Assembly: GCA_964544115.1 (NCBI GenBank)
Contig: CAZJBP010000028.1
Coordinates: 1 to 25,670, forward strand
DNA: 25,670 nucleotides
Reading direction: 5' to 3'
From: CAZJBP01 sp964544115
Lineage (GTDB): Bacteria > Verrucomicrobiota > Kiritimatiellia > UBA8416 > JADHWI01
Shown here: one piece after another, positions 1-7,519 of the stretch
Position numbering within the stretch: the stretch's first letter is position 1
Layout of the letters: each line of letters opens with the position of its first letter
Made by a program: the position numbers and the translations under genes
The notes under the pieces: model-generated
What the model was told of the DNA's origin: nothing
The model's database searches: none
What the model saw: the letters and a program-made list of their open reading frames with translations, nothing else

Positions 1-894
1 CCCGTGCGGCAGCTGGTCGTCGTTCATGATAACCTCCCACTGGCCATCGACCTTGCGAACCACGATCTCGGGGTACACGTATGTGGTGGCTTCCGTCTCG
101 AAGTCCCGCCCGGGCCTGGGCTCGAGCGTGGCAATGAAGCGGGCGGCCTCGTGCACTTCCTCGGGCGTGACCTTGAGGGAGCGGGCGATGTCGTTGAAGC
201 GCCGTCGGCCCAGCTTCTCGAGGTGGCGATCGACGATCCTGGCCTCCAGCGAGTTCTCCTTCCCCAGACGCTCCAATTGCAGCAGCAGGCATTCGCGCAG
301 ATCCCGGGACCCGACCCCGACGGGGTGGAAATCGTGGACCACCGCCAGCACGTCCGTCACGAGGGCCAGATCGAGGCCCGAGGAATGGGCCAGCTCTTCC
401 GGGCTGGTTGTCAGGTAGCCGTCGTCGCCAATACTGCCGACGACCATTTCCCCGATCACCCGCTGCTGTTCAGACAAGCCGGCCAGGTGCAGTTGTTCGA
501 GCAGGTGCTCCTGAAGGGACTGCGGCTGGGTCATCGAATCGAGAAAATACTGACGGCGTTCTTCGTCCTCCGCCGTGTACGGCTGCGTCTGCATGTTCTG
601 AAAGAAGTACTCGCGCCACTCCTCGTCGAGCTTGGACAGCGCCTCGAACTCCTTGTCGAAACTCACCTCGCTGGTGTCTTCGTACGGGCCCTCCGTGGTG
701 CCGGGCTCGATTTCGATCGTCTCCCCGCTCAGCGGAACCTCTTCAATGGTAGGATTTTGCTCCAACTCCTGCTGGATCATGGTCCGCAGTTCCATGATAG
801 GAACCTGCAGCATCTCGAGTGATTGCCGCAATTGGGGAGCCAGCACCATCTGCTGGCGGAGCGACTGGGACAGGGATAATGTTTGACCTGGCAT
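1..894 (-). CDS. rpoN: RNA polymerase sigma-54 factor (RpoN), 5' part only; 3' end lies beyond the window
   Basis: Reading the minus strand from the ATG at 894 gives 298 uninterrupted codons to the window edge. The N-terminus (LSQSLRQQMVLAPQLRQSLE, then MLQVPIMELRTMIQQELEQNP) is the glutamine- and leucine-rich Region I typical of sigma-54, which contacts enhancer-binding proteins. An acidic linker rich in E, P and T follows (Region II). From about residue 120 comes the core-binding region (LQEHLLEQLHLAGLSEQQRV, IGDDGYLTTSPEELA). The DNA-binding HTH and the RpoN box that reads the -24 element would lie off the left edge and cannot be checked. A GAGAGG ribosome-binding site lies about 12 bases before the ATG. 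Sigma-54 directs core RNA polymerase to -24/-12 promoters and needs an AAA+ activator. The gene diverges from the metallo-hydrolase at 1110, and the shared spacer contains a sigma-54 promoter pointing away from rpoN. Confidence 0.96.
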   Translation of the reverse strand, partial: MPGQTLSLSQSLRQQMVLAPQLRQSLEMLQVPIMELRTMIQQELEQNPTIEEVPLSGETIEIEPGTTEGPYEDTSEVSFDKEFEALSKLDEEWREYFFQNMQTQPYTAEDEERRQYFLDSMTQPQSLQEHLLEQLHLAGLSEQQRVIGEMVVGSIGDDGYLTTSPEELAHSSGLDLALVTDVLAVVHDFHPVGVGSRDLRECLLLQLERLGKENSLEARIVDRHLEKLGRRRFNDIARSLKVTPEEVHEAARFIATLEPRPGRDFETEATTYVYPEIVVRKVDGQWEVIMNDDQLPHG

Positions 895-964
895 ACGGGT
901 GCACGGCCTCTCACTAGGCTGTGCGACATGCTGCCCGACACAAGCGGATTTCTCAAGCCTTTAA

Positions 965-980
965 TTGGCACGGCTCTTGC
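965..980 (+). promoter_or_regulatory. Sigma-54 (-24/-12) promoter
   Basis: The sequence TTGGCACG-GCTC-TTGC matches the sigma-54 consensus YTGGCACG-N4-TTGC at every fixed position. The invariant GG (967-968) and GC (979-980) are 10 bases apart, as required. Transcription would start near 992 and read into the metallo-hydrolase at 1110 with a leader of about 118 bases. It lies in the spacer directly upstream of rpoN and points the opposite way. The assignment rests on motif match only. The activator and any enhancer sites are not identified. Confidence 0.75.
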
Positions 981-1109
981 GCGCTGAAATTCTCCATTCT
1001 GGCACGCCCTCTCCGGCGGCCTGGATGGCGCGCTGACCACGAGGGCTTGCGTCCCCTCCTGCCGTGCGCCATAGTCCCCGCTCCGTTCCATGAATTCGTC
1101 CCCCTACAG

Positions 1110-1904
1110 ATGGAGCCGCCCGTGCCGCTGACGCTGTGCGTGCTGGCCAGCGGGAGCTCCGGCAATGCCACGTACGTGGCGTCGGGGTCGACGCGCCTGC
1201 TGATCGACGCCGGGCTCAGCGCGCGCCAGACGGAGGCGCGTCTGGCCATGATTGGGGTTTCTCTGGACTCCGTCTCGGCCCTCTGCGTGACGCACGAGCA
1301 CGGGGATCACACGGCCGGCATCCTCCGACTGCACCGCCGCACATCGGCGCCGGTCTACGCGAACGCCGGCACGATTGAGGCGCTGGAGCGCGCATCTTCA
1401 CTTGGTATTGCCTGGCAGGTCTTTACGACAGGGCAGTCCTTCCGCGTAGGCGATCTGACCGTCCACCCGTTTTCGGTGCCGCACGACTCCTATGACCCGG
1501 TCGGTTTCGCCATCGAGGCGGACGGGGGCGGGCGCGTGGGGGTGGCCACGGATATGGGCGTGGCGACCGTGCTGGTTCGGGAGCGGCTGCGCGACTGCGC
1601 GGCCATGGTGGTGGAGGCCAACCACGACGAGCAGATGCTGCGCGACGCGGACCGCCCGTGGTCGCTCAAGCAGCGCATCGCAGGTCGCCAGGGCCATCTC
1701 TCCAACCGGCAGGCCGGCGAGCTGGTGGCCGAACTGGCCGGGACTGTCACGCGGGTCGTGTTCCTTTCCCACCTCAGCTCCGACTGCAACCGTCCGGAGG
1801 CAGCCCTCGGCACGGTCACCCGCATCCTTGCCGACCGGGGTCTCGGGCACATCGCCGTCAAGCTGACGTACCCCGATCGCCCCAGCGAGTGCGTCGTCGT
1901 GTAA
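1110..1904 (+). CDS. YycJ/WalJ-type MBL-fold metallo-hydrolase
   Basis: The 264-residue protein belongs to the metallo-beta-lactamase fold. It opens with LCVLASGSSGNATYV and LLIDAGLS, typical of the YycJ/WalJ branch. The metal-binding motif THEHGDH is at residues 61-67. Later ligands lie in the VPHDSYDPVGF region and in LSHLSSDCN, with GHLSN and EANHDEQML also typical of the family. YycJ relatives are cytoplasmic two-metal hydrolases, probably exonucleases linked to DNA repair or cell-wall regulation; the substrate here is inferred. The reading frame stays open upstream to 921, but I chose the ATG at 1110 because the family motif starts directly after it and the upstream part would cover the sigma-54 promoter. 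No clear Shine-Dalgarno sequence precedes it. A GTG at 1122 is an alternative start. It is likely transcribed from the sigma-54 promoter at 965. Confidence 0.9.
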   Translation: MEPPVPLTLCVLASGSSGNATYVASGSTRLLIDAGLSARQTEARLAMIGVSLDSVSALCVTHEHGDHTAGILRLHRRTSAPVYANAGTIEALERASSLGIAWQVFTTGQSFRVGDLTVHPFSVPHDSYDPVGFAIEADGGGRVGVATDMGVATVLVRERLRDCAAMVVEANHDEQMLRDADRPWSLKQRIAGRQGHLSNRQAGELVAELAGTVTRVVFLSHLSSDCNRPEAALGTVTRILADRGLGHIAVKLTYPDRPSECVVV

Positions 1905-1917
1905 CTCCAACGCCGTC

Positions 1918-1960
1918 TTGCATCCCACTCGGCGTAGGGAGTACATTCCGCCCATGGGCG
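1918..1960 (+). promoter_or_regulatory. Possible promoter and palindromic operator before the glycogen operon
   Basis: A weak -35-like TTGCAT (1918-1923) and -10-like TACATT (1942-1947) are separated by 18 bases. A perfect 12-base palindrome, CGCCCATGGGCG (1949-1960), sits about where transcription would start. A repressor could bind there, but short palindromes of G and C arise easily in this genome. The rest of the 155-base spacer up to the CBM48 gene shows nothing else I can name. Confidence 0.22.
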
Positions 1961-2059
1961 TTGCCTTGGGCCATCCGGGCGGGCGCGGCCATGCCATACA
2001 TCAAAACGCGCTGCCGTTGGGATCCCATCGCGCAGCGGAGTAACATAGGAGGATCTCGT

Positions 2060-2344
2060 ATGCCAAGAGGCGCAACCAAGGGAAACAAGAAGGTCACCTT
2101 CACGGTCACGGCCGAAGTAGGCAGTGAGGTGTGGGTCGCCGGATCCTTTAATGACTGGAAGCCGAACGACAAGCGGCTGCTCGACAAGACAGGGACGGGG
2201 AAATACACGCTGACGCTGATGCTCCCCGCGGGCGAGCACCAGTACAAGTTCGTCATCAACGGCGTCTGGTGCGTTGACCCGAACTGCACGGACTGGGTGT
2301 CGAACGCCATGGGGTCCCTCAACAGCATCATGCGCGTCGGCTAG
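2060..2344 (+). CDS. Free-standing CBM48 / AMPK-type glycogen-binding protein (94 aa)
   Basis: This small protein consists almost entirely of one early-set carbohydrate-binding domain of the CBM48 / AMPK-beta glycogen-binding type. Diagnostic pieces are VWVAGSFNDWKPND (about residues 24-37), GKYTLTLMLPAGEHQYKFVING (split across 47-68) and VDPNCTDWV. Here the Trp and Lys positions that stack on glucan in AMPK-beta appear conserved. There is no catalytic domain, signal peptide or membrane segment. A perfect AGGAGG (2047-2052) sits 7 bases before the ATG, the best ribosome-binding site in the operon. The stop is one base from the glgP start, so translation is probably coupled. I infer a glycogen-tethering or scaffolding subunit for GlgP or the whole pathway. 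CBM48 is normally fused to branching or debranching enzymes, so a solo copy is worth noting. Confidence 0.88.
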   Translation: MPRGATKGNKKVTFTVTAEVGSEVWVAGSFNDWKPNDKRLLDKTGTGKYTLTLMLPAGEHQYKFVINGVWCVDPNCTDWVSNAMGSLNSIMRVG

Positions 2345-2345
2345 C

Positions 2346-4898
2346 ATGAACGACATTAAACTGTTTACCGTGGCCCCGGCGATGCCGGAGCCGCTGGCGT
2401 TCCTCGAGACCCTCGCGCACAACCTCTGGTGGTGCTGGAACTCGGACGCCGTGGAGCTCTTCCGCCGGATCAACCCGGAGCGCTGGCGCGAGGTCGAGCA
2501 CAACCCGCTGGATTTCCTCGGCAGCGTCCCGCAGGCGCGCCTCGAGGCGCTGGCGACCAACGAGGGGTTCATCAACCACCTGGCGTCGGTCAAATCCCGC
2601 TACGGGGACATGATCGGCAAGGCCGGGTACCACCGCGGTCAGGGCCGGCCCTGCGTCGCCTACTTCTCGCTCGAGTACGGCATCCACGAAAGCGTGCGGA
2701 TGTACTCCGGCGGCCTGGGGGCGCTCGCGGGCGACCATCTGAAGGCCGCCTCCGATCTGGGGCTTCCGCTGGTGGCCGTGGGCCTGATGTACCGCCAGGG
2801 CTACTTCCAGCAGTATCTCAACAAGGACGGCTGGCAGCAGGAATTCTATCCGGACAACCAGATTCACCTGATGCCGCTGACCCAGGCTCAGAACCCGGCG
2901 GGGGAGCCCGTGCAGGTGACCGTCCCGCTGCCGGGCGGCAACGTGCACGCCGTGGTCTGGACGCTGCAGGTCGGACGCGTACCGCTGTACCTTCTGGACA
3001 CCAATCTCCAGGAAAACCCGCCGGAACTCCGCGGGATCACCGGACGGCTCTATGGCGGGGACCGCCAGCTACGGCTGCGTCAGGAGCTGCTGCTGGGCAT
3101 CGGCGGGTTCCAGGCCCTGGTCGCGCTGGGCATCGAGCCGAGCGCCTGCCACATGAACGAGGGCCACGCCGCGTTTCTGTCGCTCGCCCGCATCCCGCAC
3201 CTCGTCAAGAAGTACGGGCTGACCCGCGAGGCGGCGGTCGAGGTTGTATCCCGCACGGGGGTCTTCACGACGCACACCCCGGTGCCGGCCGGAAACGAAT
3301 GCTTTGATTTTGCCCTGCTGCGCCCGCACCTCGATGCGCTGCAGCCGATGACGGGCATCCCGGCTGAAGAAATCTATCCCTGGGGCCAGGCCGCCGACGG
3401 CCGCAACAGTCACGAGGTGTCGATGACCATCCTCGGGCTGCGCATGGCCCATTCCAGCAACGGAGTCAGCGAGCTCCACGGAGGCGTCGCCCGTGAGATG
3501 TGGCAGCACCTGTGGCCGCATCACCCGAAGGACGAGGTGCCCATCGGCCACGTGACCAACGGCGTTCACGTGCCCTCCTGGATCTCGCCCGATACCGCGG
3601 CGCTGTTCAACCGCTACCTCGGGGATGACTGGCGCATGCACCCGTCCGACCGCCGGTGCCTGGGCACCATCAACCAGATCCCCGACGAGGAGCTGTGGCG
3701 CATCCACGAGCTCAATCGCGCGCGGCTGGTCCGCCGGGCGCGCGAGCTGCTGGACCGCCAGATGCGGGCCCGCAACAGCCCCCGCTCGGAGCTGACGCTG
3801 GCCAAGTCCGTCCTGGACCATGACGTGCTGACCATCGGGTTCGCGCGGCGTTTCGCCACCTACAAGCGCGCCACGCTGCTGCTGCGCGATATCGACCGGC
3901 TCGAGGCGCTCTTGACCAACGACGAGCGGCCCGTGCAGCTGGTCTTTGCAGGCAAGGCGCACCCGGCCGACGACGCGGGCAAGGAGTTTATCCGCCGCAT
4001 CGTCGAGGTCGCGCACCGGCCGCACCTGCGCCGCCGCATCGTCTTCCTGGAGAACTACGACATCGGGATCGCCCGCTACCTCGTCCAGGGCTGCGACCTG
4101 TGGCTCAACACGCCACAGCGCCCGCTTGAGGCCAGCGGCACCTCCGGCATGAAGGCCGCCGTCAACGGCGTCCTGAACTGCAGCGTGCTGGACGGCTGGT
4201 GGTGCGAGGGGTATTCCGCCGAGTGCGGCTGGGCGATCGGCGCGGGCGAGCAGCACAACGACACCGAGTACCAGGACATGGTCGAATCGCAGGCGCTGTT
4301 CAACATCCTCGAAAACGAGGTTGTGCCGATGTTCTACGACCGCGAATCCGGCGACCTGCCCACGCGCTGGCTTGCGATGATGAAGTCGTCGGTCAAGATG
4401 GGGCTGGGCTTCTTCACCAGCCACCGCATGCTCGAGGAGTACGACATCAAGTTCTACTCCCCGGCCTGCGAGACCTACACCCGCCTGCTGGCGGAGGGCG
4501 CCGCGGAGGCCAACCGGCTGGTCGCGCAGCGCAAGCGCCTGGCCGAGCTCTGGCCGAGCGTGACGTGCTCCATCCCGGAGACCGACCACGACATCTCCGC
4601 GCTGCACGTGGGCGACCGCTTTGGCGTGACCACCGCGGTCAACCTCGGCGGGCTGAAGCCCGAGGAAGTCGACGTGGAGGTCTACTACGGGCCCGTCAAC
4701 TCCGAGAACAACATCACCGAGAGCCACGTGGAGAAGATGGACCTCGCCGAGGATCGCAGCCACGGCCGTTACCTGTTCCGTCGCCAGCTGGAATGCCAGC
4801 GAACCGGGCGGTACGGGTTCACCGCCCGCGTCATTCCGCGCGGCCCCGACTGGCGCTGCGTCATGCCGGGCTTCATGCGATGGGCGGACGGTCCATGA
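2346..4898 (+). CDS. glgP: Alpha-glucan (glycogen/maltodextrin) phosphorylase, GT35
   Basis: The 850-residue protein releases glucose-1-phosphate from the non-reducing ends of alpha-1,4-glucan with pyridoxal phosphate as cofactor. The N-terminal segment LAHNLWWCWNSDAVELF is the DUF3417 domain of the shorter bacterial GlgP subfamily. The active-site segments YFSLEYGIHES and YSGGLGALAGDHLK follow, then HMNEGHAAF and TTHTPVPAGNE. The PLP-site motif EASGTSGMKA has the Schiff-base lysine at about residue 603. Length fits this subfamily rather than the E. coli GlgP/MalP type. The frame is open upstream to 2274, but the ATG at 2346 follows the CBM48 stop by one base and matches the family N-terminus. 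The stop overlaps the glgA start (ATGA). It is the catabolic partner of GlgA and GlgB in the same operon. Confidence 0.95.
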   Translation: MNDIKLFTVAPAMPEPLAFLETLAHNLWWCWNSDAVELFRRINPERWREVEHNPLDFLGSVPQARLEALATNEGFINHLASVKSRYGDMIGKAGYHRGQGRPCVAYFSLEYGIHESVRMYSGGLGALAGDHLKAASDLGLPLVAVGLMYRQGYFQQYLNKDGWQQEFYPDNQIHLMPLTQAQNPAGEPVQVTVPLPGGNVHAVVWTLQVGRVPLYLLDTNLQENPPELRGITGRLYGGDRQLRLRQELLLGIGGFQALVALGIEPSACHMNEGHAAFLSLARIPHLVKKYGLTREAAVEVVSRTGVFTTHTPVPAGNECFDFALLRPHLDALQPMTGIPAEEIYPWGQAADGRNSHEVSMTILGLRMAHSSNGVSELHGGVAREMWQHLWPHHPKDEVPIGHVTNGVHVPSWISPDTAALFNRYLGDDWRMHPSDRRCLGTINQIPDEELWRIHELNRARLVRRARELLDRQMRARNSPRSELTLAKSVLDHDVLTIGFARRFATYKRATLLLRDIDRLEALLTNDERPVQLVFAGKAHPADDAGKEFIRRIVEVAHRPHLRRRIVFLENYDIGIARYLVQGCDLWLNTPQRPLEASGTSGMKAAVNGVLNCSVLDGWWCEGYSAECGWAIGAGEQHNDTEYQDMVESQALFNILENEVVPMFYDRESGDLPTRWLAMMKSSVKMGLGFFTSHRMLEEYDIKFYSPACETYTRLLAEGAAEANRLVAQRKRLAELWPSVTCSIPETDHDISALHVGDRFGVTTAVNLGGLKPEEVDVEVYYGPVNSENNITESHVEKMDLAEDRSHGRYLFRRQLECQRTGRYGFTARVIPRGPDWRCVMPGFMRWADGP

Positions 4899-6436
4899 AC
4901 CCCCTCGACAGTTTCTCCGCGGCGCCCCGGCGGCGCAATCCGCGCATCCTGGTCGTCACCCCCGAGATCACGTACCTGCCCGAGGGCATGGGCAACATGG
5001 CCAACGCCATGCGCGCCAAGGCCGGCGGGCTGGCCGACGTGTCGGCCTCGCTGGTGGCCGCCCTGTTCGATCTCGGCGCCGACGTCCACGTCGCGCTCCC
5101 GCACTACCGCCGGATGTTCCACATCGACGTCGGCCACCTCATCAGCGAGGAGCTGCGCAAGTACAAGAACAAGCTGCCCGACGCGCGCATCCACCTGGCC
5201 GAAGACCGGATGTTCTATTACCGTGACCAGGTCTACAACCCGTACAGTTCCGACGACTGGCGCGTGGCGCTGGCTTTCCAGCGCGAGGTCATCAACAACA
5301 TCGTGCCGCGCGTGGCCCCGGACCTGATCCACTGCAACGACTGGATGACCGGCCTGGTCCCGGCGATGGCGCGGCGGCTGAACATCCCTTGCCTGTTCAC
5401 GCTGCACAACATCCACACGTACGAGGTGACGCTCGAACGGATCGAGGAGAGCGGCATCGATGCGGCTGAGTTCTGGAACCATCTGTACTACAAGTGGCCG
5501 CCGGGGAATTACGAGTGGGCGAGGGCGAACGACCCGGTCGACCTACAGAGCAGCGGCCTGTTCGCCTCGCACTTCATCAACACCGTCAGCCCCACGTTTC
5601 TCAAGGAGATCGTCGACGGGCGCCACAGCATGATTCCCGGCAACGTGCGCTACGAGGTGGGCCAGAAGTGGCACAACGGCTGTGCGGCCGGCATCCTCAA
5701 CGCGCCGGACCCCAGCTATAACCCGCGGACGGACCCGGCGCTGGCCTGCCTGTATTCGGCGGCGGACCACGCGGCGGGCAAGCGCGCCAACAAGCAGCAG
5801 CTCCAGGAGCGTCTCGGCCTGGTGGAGGACCCGAACGCGCCGGTCTTCTTCTGGCCGTCCCGGCTCGATCCCATCCAGAAGGGCCCGCAGCTCCTGACGC
5901 AGATCCTCTACGACGTGGTGGCGGCCTACGCGGCGCGCAACCTGCAGGTTGTGATCGTCGCAAACGGCGCCTACCAGGTGCACTTCCACAACATTGTGCG
6001 GCATCACGGGCTCGAGCGCCGCGTGGCCGTGTGCGACTTTGACGAATCCCTTTCGCGCCTGGCCTACGCCGCGTCGGACTTCATGCTCATGCCGTCGTCG
6101 TTCGAGCCCTGCGGCCTGCCCCAGATGACCAGCTGTATCTACGGATCCCTGCCGGTCGTCCACGACACCGGCGGGCTGCACGACACGGTCACGCACCTGA
6201 ACCTCGCCGCAAGCACCGGCAACGGGTTTGTGTTCAGGGATTTCGACCGCGGCGGCCTGCGCTGGGCCATGGAACAGGCCCTGGCGTTCCATGCGATGTC
6301 GCCGGCCGTGCGGGCCGCGACGATCGGGCGCGTGATGACCGAGAGCGTGTCCACCTTCAACCACGACGTCACCGCACGCCAGTATTTCGACATCTACGAG
6401 GCGATGCTCAACCGCCCGTTGATCAATGCGTATTGA
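4895..6436 (+). CDS. glgA: Glycogen synthase, GT5
   Basis: This 513-residue GT-B glycosyltransferase extends alpha-1,4-glucan chains, most probably from ADP-glucose. The N-terminal ILVVTPEITYLPEGMG leads to KAGGLADVSA (Lys about 42), the nucleotide-sugar-binding loop of bacterial and plant starch synthases. HCNDWMTGL and LFTLHNIHTYE follow. The C-terminal half has FFWPSRLDPIQKG, the phosphate-contact segment, and SSFEPCGLPQMTS (Glu about 404) with VVHDTGG, the retaining GT5 catalytic loop. An extra stretch before KAGGLADV (LPEGMGNMANAMR) makes it longer than the 477-residue E. coli enzyme; similar inserts are typical of GlgA in PVC bacteria as I recall. ATGA overlap with glgP implies translational coupling. 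No glgC, the ADP-glucose supplier, lies in the window. Confidence 0.95.
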   Translation: MNPLDSFSAAPRRRNPRILVVTPEITYLPEGMGNMANAMRAKAGGLADVSASLVAALFDLGADVHVALPHYRRMFHIDVGHLISEELRKYKNKLPDARIHLAEDRMFYYRDQVYNPYSSDDWRVALAFQREVINNIVPRVAPDLIHCNDWMTGLVPAMARRLNIPCLFTLHNIHTYEVTLERIEESGIDAAEFWNHLYYKWPPGNYEWARANDPVDLQSSGLFASHFINTVSPTFLKEIVDGRHSMIPGNVRYEVGQKWHNGCAAGILNAPDPSYNPRTDPALACLYSAADHAAGKRANKQQLQERLGLVEDPNAPVFFWPSRLDPIQKGPQLLTQILYDVVAAYAARNLQVVIVANGAYQVHFHNIVRHHGLERRVAVCDFDESLSRLAYAASDFMLMPSSFEPCGLPQMTSCIYGSLPVVHDTGGLHDTVTHLNLAASTGNGFVFRDFDRGGLRWAMEQALAFHAMSPAVRAATIGRVMTESVSTFNHDVTARQYFDIYEAMLNRPLINAY

Positions 6437-6448
6437 GGCCGAGGCAGG

Positions 6449-7285
6449 ATGATGACCGCCGACATGCAGGACTACCTGTTCGACCTCCGCGGCTATCTCA
6501 TCCTGAAGAACGCCGTGAACGCGGACCTCCTCGGCGCCTTGAACCGCTCGCTGGACGCGTTCCCCAAGCTCGAGTTCGGCGCCTGGCACGGCAACGTCCA
6601 GCGGTTCGACAACAACGGGGACGCCGGCGTGGAGCTGCAGAACATCGTCGAGGGCGGCGAACCGTTCGAGCGGCTGATCGATCATCCCTCGTGGGTCGAC
6701 CTGGTCCACCGCTACTGCGGCGAAGCCCAGACCTACGTGGACGGCCTGTTCATCGACGAATGCTTTGCGACGATCCGGCGCACGGGCGGGTTCTTTCCGA
6801 TTCACTCCGGCGGCCATGAGGGGGTCGTCCGCTGCCAGTACAAATTCCTCAACGGGCGATTCTACTGCGGCCAGGTCAACATCCTGACGGCGCTCACCGA
6901 CATCGGCCCCGGCGACGGCGGCACGCTGGTCATCCCGGGCAGCCACAAGTCCAACCTCGGGCACCCCGACGCGCGCTACTACGACGCCGGCGGCCGCGCA
7001 GTGCGCGCCGACCAGCTCGAGGGGGTGATCGAGGTTCATCTCCAGGCCGGCGATGCGCTGCTGTTCTGCGATGCCCTCTGCCACGGAGCCACCACGCGAA
7101 CCAACCCCGGAGAGCGCCGCGCCGTCATTTACCGGTACGGCCCGAAGTGGGGCCAGACGCGCTACGGTTACCGGTATTCGGACGAGCTGCTGGCCCGGCT
7201 CACGCCGGAGCGACGCAGGATTCTCCAGCCCATCGCGCCGCGCGTGCCGCCCCGCGCTCCGGCGCACCCGTTACCGGAGGCCTGA
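6449..7285 (+). CDS. Phytanoyl-CoA dioxygenase (PhyH)-family protein
   Basis: The 278-residue protein has the double-stranded beta-helix pattern of the PhyH family. The core is QVNILTALTDIGPGDGG followed by LVIPGSHKSN (about residues 148-174). GDALLFCDALCHGA carries the distal histidine, about residue 212, and ERRAVIYRYGP contains the Arg expected to bind 2-oxoglutarate. The first iron-binding element is not a plain HxD: I see IHSGGHEG (His about 119 and 123). The enzyme may use an unusual ligand set or may not be an ordinary oxygenase. It begins 12 bases after glgA, with GAGG close upstream; ATG 6449 or ATG 6452 could be used. Its place between glycogen synthase and branching enzyme suggests a role linked to the polymer, but the substrate is unknown. 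Confidence 0.82.
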   Translation: MMTADMQDYLFDLRGYLILKNAVNADLLGALNRSLDAFPKLEFGAWHGNVQRFDNNGDAGVELQNIVEGGEPFERLIDHPSWVDLVHRYCGEAQTYVDGLFIDECFATIRRTGGFFPIHSGGHEGVVRCQYKFLNGRFYCGQVNILTALTDIGPGDGGTLVIPGSHKSNLGHPDARYYDAGGRAVRADQLEGVIEVHLQAGDALLFCDALCHGATTRTNPGERRAVIYRYGPKWGQTRYGYRYSDELLARLTPERRRILQPIAPRVPPRAPAHPLPEA

Positions 7286-7294
7286 TCTTCCCCT

Positions 7295-7456
7295 ATGAAC
7301 AAGCTCTGCATCGTTATCGGCATGACCCTCTTCGGATGGGTGGGGTGGTGGATCGGGGAGAGGATCGGATTCCTGACGGCGTTCTTCCTGAGCGGCGTCG
7401 GCAGCCTGGTTGGGGTCTACGTGGGATGGCGGATCAACCGTGATTATCTGGGATGA
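7295..7456 (+). CDS. Small two-helix membrane protein (53 aa), unknown function
   Basis: A complete 53-codon frame runs from the ATG at 7295 to the TGA at 7454-7456. It starts MNKLCIVIGMTLFGWVGWWI, continues with GERIGFLTAFFLSGVGSLVG and ends VYVGWRINRDYLG. Two hydrophobic helices (about 3-20 and 25-44) with G-xxx-G spacings suggest a tightly packed hairpin in the inner membrane, with a basic C-terminal tail. CGGAGG lies about 15 bases before the start, farther than ideal. The gene is 9 bases after the PhyH gene and fills an otherwise empty gap before glgB, which supports it being real. I recall similar glycine-rich mini-proteins as hypothetical genes in many bacteria, but no function is assigned. 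Confidence 0.72.
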   Translation: MNKLCIVIGMTLFGWVGWWIGERIGFLTAFFLSGVGSLVGVYVGWRINRDYLG

Positions 7457-7519
7457 CCCTGCGGCGGCGCGGTCACAGGCGTGACTCCGCGCGAGCAGGG
7501 ACGAAAGGGATGGCCGACA

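Noticed and set aside
999..1006. Second sigma-54 -24-like element CTGGCACG
   Set aside because: At the required spacing the sequence is CTCC, not TTGC, so no -12 element exists.
921..1109. N-terminal extension of the metallo-hydrolase reading frame
   Set aside because: It shows no family similarity, overlaps the sigma-54 promoter and would make the protein longer than YycJ relatives.
3069..4763. Long open frame (564 codons) on the minus strand across glgP
   Set aside because: It is a GC-rich shadow of glgP with no recognisable motifs.
6583..6590. CTGGCACG inside the PhyH gene
   Set aside because: No TTGC follows at the correct distance and it is explained by the coding sequence.
5543..7267. 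Long open frame on the minus strand across glgA and PhyH
   Set aside because: It spans two well-supported genes on the other strand and its composition is low-complexity A, V, R, G and D.
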